NCBI GenBank assembly: GCA_025453715.1
Contig: JALOPT010000101.1
Span: 1-6,053 of the forward strand
Length of the DNA stretch: 6,053 nucleotides
Direction: 5' to 3'
Source: Methanoregulaceae archaeon
GTDB taxonomy: Archaea; Halobacteriota; Methanomicrobia; Methanomicrobiales; Methanospirillaceae
The notes below the pieces were generated by a model. That model did not search any database. It was given only the letters and a program-made list of their open reading frames with translations, and was not told where the DNA came from. Shown piece after piece: positions 1-5,625 of the stretch. The position numbers and the translations under genes were made by a program. Numbering within the stretch: position 1 is the first letter of the stretch; every line of letters starts with the position of its first letter.

Positions 1-108
1 AATTACCGCCCATACTAATGAAGCGGTTGTGATATACACAAGAATTGCAACTGCAATTGCACCGGTAATGGCCATTACATTATTGCCTGTCAGGGTTTCA
101 TTTGCCAT
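1..108 (-). CDS. N-terminus of an unidentified membrane protein (partial, runs off left edge)
   Basis: Reading leftward from an ATG at 108, 36 codons are open to the window edge without a stop. The peptide begins MANETLTGNNVMAITG and continues as a strongly hydrophobic stretch rich in Ala, Ile and Val (about residues 12-36). This looks like a first transmembrane helix after a short polar N-terminus. The start is well fixed: an in-frame TAA lies at 124-126 and no other ATG, GTG or TTG falls between it and 108. A GGTG four bases before the ATG is a partial Shine-Dalgarno match. The gene is divergent from the TPR gene at 315. I do not recognise the family, and too little is visible to assign a function. 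That it is a real gene is inferred from the clean start and the coherent hydrophobic segment. Confidence 0.6.
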   Translation of the reverse strand, partial: MANETLTGNNVMAITGAIAVAILVYITTASLVWAVI

Positions 109-314
109 ATTGCACCAGACGAATTATCTGGCGCCATACTATACTAACTTCCCTGCCACCCTGGTGTGTGACATGGTATAAGGAGAGTTTACACCATACT
201 AGTTTTTAAGAACCCGGTCGCTCGTTTCAGGGGACACCCGAACAACCATAAGGCAGATCCAGTCCCTCAAAGAAGATATTATACCTTCAGGAACAGACAA
301 AAAAAGGAGATTAA
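109..314. other. divergent intergenic region with candidate promoters
   Basis: This 206-base spacer separates two divergent genes, so it should carry a promoter for each. No coding frame with a start and ribosome binding site is evident in it. The octamer CCATACTA occurs at 134-141 and again at 194-201, exactly 60 bases apart, with a third copy at 10-17 inside the leftward gene. For the rightward gene, TATA-like candidates are GGTATAAGG (about 175-183), the T-rich stretch at 202-208 and GATATTATA (275-283). The last would place the transcript start at or inside the ribosome binding site at 306-309. None is a textbook archaeal TATA box with a clear BRE, so I do not choose among them. Confidence 0.4.
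140..147 (-). promoter_or_regulatory. possible TATA box for the leftward membrane-protein gene
   Basis: On the minus strand these bases read TTAGTATA, an approximate archaeal TATA element. An archaeal start site lies about 25 bases downstream, near 117-119, which would give a leader of about 10 bases before the ATG at 108. The element overlaps one CCATACTA copy. The match is imperfect and no convincing BRE is seen. Confidence 0.25.
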
Positions 315-929
315 ATGACACCATGGATCAATACAAAGACAGGATATACTGCATGCATAGTGCTTGCTCTCATCATGATAATGGCAGTACCGGTATCCGC
401 TGCAGAGAATGATAATCCAATTGTTATGTCCGGCCAGACTAACGATTCAATTAACGCCTATAACCTTGGTGCTGAACTGGCATCACAGGGAAAATTCCAG
501 GAAGCCCTTCTTGAAACTGAAAAAGCGCTGGCGATTGAACCAAACTGGTCCCTGGCACTGGCACAAAAAGCAGGCCTGCAAAACGCCCTTGGGAAATACC
601 AGGACGCATTGGCTTCAGCCGATGCGGCAATTGCAGCCGGCACCTCTGACATGCCCGATGCCATGGCCGCAGCGTGGGCAAACCGGGCCGATGCATTGGT
701 TCACCTTGGAAGGTACCAGGACGCAATAGATTCTGCGAGTCGTGCTCTCATGATCGATCCCACCATTGAGGGGGCGAAAACGACCCGGCTCCTGGCAGGT
801 AAAATGCTTGAGAACAGTGCAACAGCCTTGCCAACCACTACCAGGAAGGCCCCGGCCACCCTTGTACCGGTAATCGGCGCACTTTTTACCGCAGGAATTA
901 TTATCTGCCTCCATAAAAGGCAAATATAA
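315..929 (+). CDS. secreted, C-terminally anchored TPR-repeat protein
   Basis: This 204-residue protein is predicted to sit outside the membrane and act as a protein-binding scaffold; no enzymatic motif is visible. Residues 1-30 form a signal peptide: a lysine-containing start, a hydrophobic core at about 12-26, and a likely cleavage near VSA-AEN (28-32). About three tetratricopeptide repeats follow at residues 46-78, 80-110 and 118-150. They show the usual small-residue and turn pattern, such as GKFQEAL, GKYQDAL and GRYQDAI followed by ALAIEP or ALMIDP. A Thr/Pro-containing linker (about 170-182) leads to a C-terminal hydrophobic segment (183-199) ending in HKRQI, typical of a membrane anchor with a cytoplasmic basic tail. 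The start is supported by GGAG at 306-309, five bases before the ATG. The gene stands alone and converges on the aks operon, so its neighbours give no clue to its partner. TPR architecture and topology are confident; the role is unknown. Confidence 0.88.
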   Translation: MTPWINTKTGYTACIVLALIMIMAVPVSAAENDNPIVMSGQTNDSINAYNLGAELASQGKFQEALLETEKALAIEPNWSLALAQKAGLQNALGKYQDALASADAAIAAGTSDMPDAMAAAWANRADALVHLGRYQDAIDSASRALMIDPTIEGAKTTRLLAGKMLENSATALPTTTRKAPATLVPVIGALFTAGIIICLHKRQI

Positions 930-966
930 TATCATGGATTCACAGGTTCCGGAAAAAATCCAGACC

Positions 967-972
967 TTTTTT
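967..972 (+). terminator. oligo-T run downstream of the TPR gene
   Basis: Six consecutive T residues on the plus strand lie 38 bases past the TPR stop codon. Archaeal RNA polymerase terminates at such T-runs without needing a strong hairpin, and I see no convincing stem here. The position in the convergent gap fits termination of the rightward transcript. Confidence 0.45.
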
Positions 973-1000
973 CGTACCACATCACGGGTGTCAACAAGGT

Positions 1001-1007
1001 AAAAAAA
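1001..1007 (-). terminator. oligo-T run downstream of aksF, end of the aks operon
   Basis: Seven A residues on the plus strand give T7 in the leftward transcript, 31 bases beyond the aksF stop codon. A shorter TTTT lies just before it at about 1021-1024. No further minus-strand gene is seen between here and the membrane-protein gene at 108, so this is the likely end of the operon transcript. Confidence 0.5.
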
Positions 1008-1037
1008 GTAAACAATTATGAAAAGCAAGGTTACGGA

Positions 1038-2015
1038 TCAGGTCGTACCCTTCAGTCCAAGTTCGTAGAGTACTGCATCCCCGAATTCTTTTGTCCCGGC
1101 CGAGCCACCAAGGTCACGGGTCCTGATACCACCTGAAAATACCTGTTGGATCGCATGCTCGACCGCATCCGCCCCGGAGATATCCCCTGCATACCTGAGG
1201 AGGAGGGCGGCACTCCGCAGTGCAGCAACCGGGTTTGCCACTCCCTGTCCTGCAATATCGGGAGCACTCCCGTGAACGGGTTCGAATAGGGCATAGTCTT
1301 CCCCGATATTGGCACTTGGCAGCATGCCAAGTCCGCCCACAAGGTAAGCGGCCACATCTGACAGGATGTCCCCGAACATGTTCGTCGTTACAATCACATC
1401 ATACGATGCGGGGTGGAGAAGGACGTCCAGGCAGAGTGCATCAATAAACCGCTCATTGCATTTGACTCCGGCAACCGACGCTTCATGGAGGCAGATCTCA
1501 CGGAAGAAAACATCAGACTTGAGCACGTTCGCCTTATGGCCGACAGTAAGCGTACGAGGTCCTGTAATACTGCAGGCAAACCTGGCAATACGCTCACATT
1601 CCCGGCGGGTAAGAAGGCGCAACGTAGTGGCCCTGTTCTCCCCTACTTCCTCGATCCCTGAATAAAGACCTTCCAGATTTTCACGTACCACAGTAATATC
1701 AAACCCGTCCCCTTTAACAGGTCGCACATTCGCAAAGAGATCGAGTTCCTTCCGAATCCTGACCACCACGCTCTGGTAATCGGGAGACGGGGGTGTTGTT
1801 ACGGCACCAAAAAGAATGGCATCAGCTGATTTCAGCAGGGCAAGTTCATCAGCACCCATAGCCTCGCCAGTCCGTTTCCACCGCCCGTACCCGACTTCAA
1901 CCGGGAAGAACTCGAATTCCGGGTGGAGACAACTCAGCACTTCCCTTGCGATAGGTATAACTTCCTGGCCGATGCCGTCACCGCATACGACCGCAATGTC
2001 CCTCACTTTTGCCAT
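1038..2015 (-). CDS. aksF: homoisocitrate dehydrogenase (AksF), coenzyme B pathway
   Basis: This 325-residue protein belongs to the isocitrate/isopropylmalate dehydrogenase family. It oxidatively decarboxylates homoisocitrate and its longer homologues, using NAD(P)+ and a divalent metal, to the 2-oxoacid one carbon longer. Visible landmarks are GDGIG (12-16), LDLFANVRP (91-99), catalytic Tyr118 in RENLEGLYSG, catalytic Lys161 in GHKANVLK, metal-binding Asp216 and Asp220 in NMFGDILSD, and the nucleotide-site signature ending in EPVHGSAPDIAG (245-256). The length is normal for a short archaeal LeuB/AksF. The open frame extends 58 codons upstream, but I start at 2015: that Met opens the conserved fold, follows GGAGGT at 2023-2028, and overlaps the preceding stop as TAATG. 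The family alone cannot separate AksF from LeuB. The aks call comes from the operon and from a YQS...RxRKELDLFANVRP substrate loop that, from memory, resembles methanogen AksF. LeuB is the main alternative. Confidence 0.85.
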   Translation of the reverse strand: MAKVRDIAVVCGDGIGQEVIPIAREVLSCLHPEFEFFPVEVGYGRWKRTGEAMGADELALLKSADAILFGAVTTPPSPDYQSVVVRIRKELDLFANVRPVKGDGFDITVVRENLEGLYSGIEEVGENRATTLRLLTRRECERIARFACSITGPRTLTVGHKANVLKSDVFFREICLHEASVAGVKCNERFIDALCLDVLLHPASYDVIVTTNMFGDILSDVAAYLVGGLGMLPSANIGEDYALFEPVHGSAPDIAGQGVANPVAALRSAALLLRYAGDISGADAVEHAIQQVFSGGIRTRDLGGSAGTKEFGDAVLYELGLKGTT

Positions 2016-2815
2016 TACTCCGACCTCCAGCCTGCAACGAGCCCTTCGATTGCATGGAAAATATCTCCCGGGGTGGCACCCCAGTGGACCACGGCACCAT
2101 ATTTTCCGTTGAACCTCCCGATCCCACCGCGTTCTTTCTGGCAGCACCGGGTGATGAAGGGTTCCTCCCTGACCGTACCAATGGGGCATATATCAATCAG
2201 GGTGAAATTATCCCCGTAACATTCGCGATATATCCCTGAACTGGCCCTGCAGCCCGCTATCGTTTCACCACCCACCATCCGGTCTGCATCAAGAGTCCGG
2301 GAGAAACCTGCAGCCCTGCAGGGATGGACTTCTGCGCCAGTTTGTGAAATATCGGTCAGGTGGTGCACGAACATGATATCAAGTTCCCCGAACAGCCCGG
2401 TTGCCTCGAGCTCGCTTACCCGGGCTGACAGTGCAGGAAGCGGGGGCCTGACATCGTAGACGTGAATGGTCAGCATGGCCGATGGGTCCGGGTCGAGCAC
2501 AAATGTCATATGTTCGTCATGGCCCGAGAAAATAGTGCAGCGTCGCCCGGATCCAGTTGCGAGCCTGATGAGTTCCGCCCGGTTGGTGATGTTCACACGC
2601 TCCGGGTACCAGGTAACATCCTCCCCGGAGGCGAGCACTTCTTCTGATATCACCTTCCTCATCAGCCCCGTTTCACCCGGGTCTGTCCTCACCCGGATGA
2701 TCTCATGGCCAGGGCCAGTCTTGTGGACGAGGTATTCTGAAAGGAAATACACGCATTTTCCGCAGGGCTCCGTATCTGCATAACCAATCTGCTTACACTC
2801 ACGGGGAAAGATCAT
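2015..2815 (-). CDS. cysteine-rich protein of unknown function inside the aks operon
   Basis: This 266-residue, probably soluble protein has no signal peptide or membrane segment. I recognise no characterised family. It has ten cysteines: C7, C18 and C21 (a CGKC pair), C93, C166, C189, C199, C210 and the adjacent C224/C225. It also has VHHLTD (150-155) and HPC (164-166). The C-terminal half, from C166 to C225, is especially Cys-rich, which suggests metal or Fe-S binding or thiol chemistry, but no classical ferredoxin CxxCxxC motif is present. Translation is coupled on both sides: its ATG overlaps the aksE stop as TAATG, and its own TAA overlaps the aksF start in the same way. A weak GAGGG about ten bases upstream is the only ribosome binding site. 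Its place between homoaconitase and homoisocitrate dehydrogenase points to coenzyme B synthesis or maturation of a pathway enzyme. That is inference from position only. Confidence 0.85.
   Translation of the reverse strand: MIFPRECKQIGYADTEPCGKCVYFLSEYLVHKTGPGHEIIRVRTDPGETGLMRKVISEEVLASGEDVTWYPERVNITNRAELIRLATGSGRRCTIFSGHDEHMTFVLDPDPSAMLTIHVYDVRPPLPALSARVSELEATGLFGELDIMFVHHLTDISQTGAEVHPCRAAGFSRTLDADRMVGGETIAGCRASSGIYRECYGDNFTLIDICPIGTVREEPFITRCCQKERGGIGRFNGKYGAVVHWGATPGDIFHAIEGLVAGWRSE
2023..2028 (-). promoter_or_regulatory. ribosome binding site that fixes the aksF start
   Basis: The minus strand reads GGAGGT, seven bases before the ATG at 2015. It lies inside the last codons of the preceding gene. 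It supports starting aksF at 2015 rather than at the in-frame ATG at 2189, which would bury 58 codons in the upstream gene. Confidence 0.7.
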
Positions 2816-3285
2816 TACTTCTTTGCCCTCCAGAGGGGTGCAAGGCCACCTGCACGAAGTATCTCCTGCATCCTCGTTGTAAGGGGCCTGATAAGGGTCC
2901 TGGCACCCCCGCAGGAGACAACCCCTTCATCGAGGTCTATTAGCACGAGGTCCCCACTGGCACACCGGCATTCCCCTTCGACAACCGGAAGGCCTACATT
3001 AATCGCATTCCTGAAGAATATCCGGGAGAATGAAGGCGCGACCACCGCAACCAGCCCTGCTTCTTTCAGGGCAACCGCTGCCTGTTCACGTGAGGACCCG
3101 CACCCGAAATTTCTGCCTGCCACGATTACTGACCCCGGCAGCCTCCTGCCAAGCGACGGGTCAAGGTCTTCGAAGACATGCTCTACCCAGACCTGCCGGT
3201 CCTTTGTACGGAGATACCTGCCGGCAATGATGACATCTGTGTCGATATCGGCCCCAAGACAAATCGCCTTCCCTTCAAGTTGCAT
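2815..3285 (-). CDS. aksE: homoaconitase small subunit (AksE)
   Basis: This 156-residue protein is the swivelling small subunit of a two-subunit aconitase-family hydro-lyase. With AksD it isomerises homocitrate-type tricarboxylates to homoisocitrate types. Visible motifs are GADIDTDVIIAGRYLRT (11-27) and GRNFGCGSSRE (57-67), the latter contributing substrate-binding residues. The loop after the DTD motif reads Y24-L25-R26-T27. In Methanocaldococcus jannaschii the homoaconitase small subunit MJ1271 carries Arg26 and Thr27 in the specificity loop, whereas the isopropylmalate isomerase subunit has hydrophobic or aromatic residues there. Residue and numbering agree, so this favours AksE over LeuD. 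The start is fixed by a perfect GGAGGTGA three bases upstream. The gene overlaps aksD by 11 bases and the next gene by one. Membership of the LeuD/AksE family is certain; the choice of aksE is strong but not proven. Confidence 0.92.
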   Translation of the reverse strand: MQLEGKAICLGADIDTDVIIAGRYLRTKDRQVWVEHVFEDLDPSLGRRLPGSVIVAGRNFGCGSSREQAAVALKEAGLVAVVAPSFSRIFFRNAINVGLPVVEGECRCASGDLVLIDLDEGVVSCGGARTLIRPLTTRMQEILRAGGLAPLWRAKK

Positions 3286-4495
3286 GATTCACCTCCGGCA
3301 CCGTCAGGACTCCTTTCAGGGCGCTGGCTGCAGCGGTCGCAACTGAGGCAAGGTAGATACTTCCGCCGATCCCCATCCGGTTCGTAAAGTTACGGTTAGC
3401 CGTCGAAAGACAGACTTCACCTTCACCAATTACCCCCATATGAGCCCCCAGACAGGGGCCACACCCGGGTGTCCCAATGGTGCAGCCGGCAGCCACGATT
3501 GTTGAGAGGACACCCTTATCAGCGGCTTTCCGGAGGACCTCTGCAGAGGATGGGATTACTATCGTTCTTACAACAACCTTTTTCCCTCGTACTATTGAGG
3601 CAAAACGCTGCAAATCTTCAAAGCGCCCGTTTGTACAGGTCCCGACAAATACCTGGTCAAGGTGCAGTCCTTCAAGTGATTCCACCGGTCTTGCCGAATC
3701 AACGCGGGGTGGAACAGCGACGACCGGCTCGAGGTCCCCTAAATCAATGCTGACCTCGTTCGTATACGTGCAGGGTTCGGGAACCTGTGGTTCAACCCGG
3801 TGACCGAATTCCAGGAGGTACGCCCTGGTCACGTCATCAGCGTAAAACAGTCCTGTTTTTGCCCCGGCCTCCGTTGCAAGGTTCGTTATGGTAAGACGAC
3901 CTTCCATGGAGAGCGATTTCGTCCCGTCACCGATATACTCCAGCGCCTGGTATGACGCACCATCCATCCCAAGTTTTGATACTACGGTAAGGGCAAGGTC
4001 CTTTGCCTCAACTGCACCGGTAAATGACCCGGAAAGCCGGACTCCAATCGTTTCCGGTACCCGGAGCCACGTCATGCCCGATGCCCAGATTGCAGCCATA
4101 TCTGTTGCCCCAACGCCGGTTGCAAATGCTCCGAATGCCCCTAGTGTGCAGCTGTGCGAGTCTGCCCCGACAACGATCTCCCCGGGGAGGACTTCTCCTT
4201 CACCCATCAGCTGGTGACAGATCCCACCCCCGATATCCGAAAAATGTATCCCCTGTTTCCTGGCAAACTCCCTCAGCTCTTTCTGGAGCGCTGCCGTGGT
4301 GCTGTTGTTTGCCGGGACGATATGGTCGAAGAGAATATACAGTCGTTCCGGGTGAGCAAGGCCCGGGCACCCCATATCCTTCCAGGCCTCAAGCGTCAGC
4401 ACGCCAGTCCCGTCATGCACAAAAGCCCGGTCAATAGCTGCATCGACATAGTCCCCGGCCCTTGCACCAAGAATTCGTTCCGAAAGCGTCCTCAT
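3275..4495 (-). CDS. aksD: homoaconitase large subunit (AksD), [4Fe-4S] hydro-lyase
   Basis: This 406-residue catalytic subunit carries the [4Fe-4S] cluster that binds the substrate for dehydration and rehydration in each chain-elongation round. The three cluster cysteines are visible: C287 in GTCTNGR, and C345 and C348 in TPGCGPCLG. Other family marks are FDHIVP (56-61), GADSHSCTLGAFG (110-122), GVGATDMA (127-134) and STANRNFTNRMG (364-375). The length matches the archaeal LeuC/AksD type, which is shorter than single-chain aconitases and needs a separate small subunit, here encoded immediately downstream. The start at 4495 overlaps the aksA stop as ATGA and is preceded by GAGGGG about eight bases upstream. 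The large subunit alone does not tell homoaconitase from isopropylmalate isomerase. The aks assignment leans on the YLRT loop of the partner subunit and on the operon. LeuC is the alternative. Confidence 0.9.
   Translation of the reverse strand: MRTLSERILGARAGDYVDAAIDRAFVHDGTGVLTLEAWKDMGCPGLAHPERLYILFDHIVPANNSTTAALQKELREFARKQGIHFSDIGGGICHQLMGEGEVLPGEIVVGADSHSCTLGAFGAFATGVGATDMAAIWASGMTWLRVPETIGVRLSGSFTGAVEAKDLALTVVSKLGMDGASYQALEYIGDGTKSLSMEGRLTITNLATEAGAKTGLFYADDVTRAYLLEFGHRVEPQVPEPCTYTNEVSIDLGDLEPVVAVPPRVDSARPVESLEGLHLDQVFVGTCTNGRFEDLQRFASIVRGKKVVVRTIVIPSSAEVLRKAADKGVLSTIVAAGCTIGTPGCGPCLGAHMGVIGEGEVCLSTANRNFTNRMGIGGSIYLASVATAAASALKGVLTVPEVNHAT
3289..3296 (-). promoter_or_regulatory. full-strength Shine-Dalgarno site for aksE, inside the end of aksD
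   Basis: The minus strand reads GGAGGTGA, an eight-base complement of the archaeal 16S rRNA 3' end, three bases before the aksE ATG at 3285. It is the strongest site in the operon and lies within the last codons of aksD, which ends at 3275. This fits independent re-initiation to keep the small subunit stoichiometric with the large one. Confidence 0.75.
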
Positions 4496-5625
4496 TCGTG
4501 TTTCCCCTCTGCCTTGATACCGTTAATCAGTTCAAGAAGGCGCTCTGGGGTGACAACTGTTTTATGTTCCCCTTCCGTTTTCACCCGTTCGAGCACCTGG
4601 CAGATCTGCTCTTTCGAGAGCTGGAACCCGAGGGCCGAGACCACGTACTCGAGGGCTTTCGACCCTGAATGTTTCCCAAGGATGAATTTACGCTCACCAC
4701 CCACCATTTCGGGGGAAAAATATTCGTAGGTTTCAGGGTCCTGGAGGATTGCAGCAATATGGATCCCGCTCTCGTGAGAAAATGCATGGGCACCAACGAC
4801 TGGTTGTGTCCTTGCCACCGGAATATTGGATGCCTTTTCAACCAGTTTTGAAAGGTCCTGGAGGTGAGTAAGGTCATACCGTTTTACCCCTGCTTTCATC
4901 CGGAGGGCGACAAGAACGGACTCAAGGGGTGCGTTACCTGCCCGTTCGCCGATCCCGTTAACCGTGGTATGGAGCTGGAATGCACCGGCCTCTGCGGCAG
5001 TAATCGTGTTTGCTGCTGCAAATCCCATGTCATTATGGCAGTGTGCACAGACAGGGACACGCACAGTTGATACGAGGTCCCCCATTACCTCGTACATTTC
5101 CAGTGGAGTCAGGCACCCGACCGTATCTGCAAAAGAAAGGAGGTGAGCACCGTGTTCCTCCCCCTGCAAAAATACTTCCTTCAGGAAACCCCGGTCAGTT
5201 CTTGAAGCGTCCTCCGCGGCAAAACGGACAGAGATACCATGGTCATGGACATATTCAACGATTTCCAGGGCCGTGCTGAGCACCACACCCCTTGGTTTTC
5301 TGTACTTGTGCCTGATATGGAGGTCAGAAGTTGCGATAAAAATGCTTACAAGGTCTACATCGCAGTCTATCGCACAATCGGCGTCCTCTTTCCGTGCCCG
5401 TGCAAGGCAGCAGACCCTTGCGTCGAGGCCCATGTTCGCGATCTCAGTCACGCATTTTTTTTCTTCTGCTGATACAATGGGAAAACCCGCTTCAATTACC
5501 TCGACCCCGACCATGTCAAGGACCCGGGCAATCGACTTCTTTTCATCACAGGTGAATGAAACACCCGGCGTCTGCTCCCCGTCCCGGAGCGTTACATCAC
5601 AAATTTCAACATTCCACGGTTTCAT
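4492..5625 (-). CDS. aksA: homocitrate synthase (AksA), first step of 2-oxoacid elongation
   Basis: This 377-residue Claisen-condensing enzyme has the HMG-CoA-lyase-like TIM barrel of the LeuA/NifV/AksA family. It joins acetyl-CoA to 2-oxoglutarate, 2-oxoadipate and 2-oxopimelate, giving homocitrate and its longer homologues. Motifs are LRDGEQTPGVSF (13-24, catalytic Arg14 and metal-ligand Asp15), the metal-binding His195 and His197 in AHCHND, NGIGERAGNAPLE (223-235), FSHESGIH (282-289) and GKHSG (317-321). It ends about 90 residues after HESGIH, so the roughly 120-residue LeuA/CimA regulatory domain is absent. This argues for AksA/NifV rather than leucine or citramalate synthesis. I start at 5625 (MKPWNVEICD), preceded by GGGAG at 5631-5635. 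An in-frame ATG at 5655 would add ten residues and lengthen the overlap with the upstream gene from 20 to 50 bases. No nif genes are nearby, so NifV is unlikely. Confidence 0.9.
   Translation of the reverse strand: MKPWNVEICDVTLRDGEQTPGVSFTCDEKKSIARVLDMVGVEVIEAGFPIVSAEEKKCVTEIANMGLDARVCCLARARKEDADCAIDCDVDLVSIFIATSDLHIRHKYRKPRGVVLSTALEIVEYVHDHGISVRFAAEDASRTDRGFLKEVFLQGEEHGAHLLSFADTVGCLTPLEMYEVMGDLVSTVRVPVCAHCHNDMGFAAANTITAAEAGAFQLHTTVNGIGERAGNAPLESVLVALRMKAGVKRYDLTHLQDLSKLVEKASNIPVARTQPVVGAHAFSHESGIHIAAILQDPETYEYFSPEMVGGERKFILGKHSGSKALEYVVSALGFQLSKEQICQVLERVKTEGEHKTVVTPERLLELINGIKAEGKHE

Noticed and set aside
940..975. Hairpin terminator before the T-run at 967-972
   Set aside because: Only a four-base AGGT/ACCT pairing around a poorly matched interior was found, too weak to call a stem-loop.
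615..1028. Minus-strand open frame of 137 codons across the TPR gene and the convergent gap
   Set aside because: It runs antisense to a clear TPR coding sequence and has a cysteine/arginine-rich, low-plausibility translation. The two T-runs lie inside it.
2016..2189. N-terminal extension of aksF to an ATG at 2189
   Set aside because: The extra 58 codons sit inside the upstream gene and encode no conserved sequence. The Met at 2015 begins the family fold and has a good ribosome binding site.
4154..4729. Plus-strand open frame of 191 codons opposite aksD and aksA
   Set aside because: It is a shadow of the real minus-strand genes, spans their junction and shows no protein-like features.
4492..5625. 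Annotation as 2-isopropylmalate synthase (LeuA) or citramalate synthase (CimA)
   Set aside because: The protein is 377 residues long and lacks the C-terminal regulatory domain usual for those enzymes, and its operon partner has the homoaconitase loop.
4492..5625. Annotation as NifV, the nitrogenase cofactor homocitrate synthase
   Set aside because: NifV is of similar length and motif content, but no nif gene is present. The homoaconitase and homoisocitrate dehydrogenase partners require the elongation pathway.
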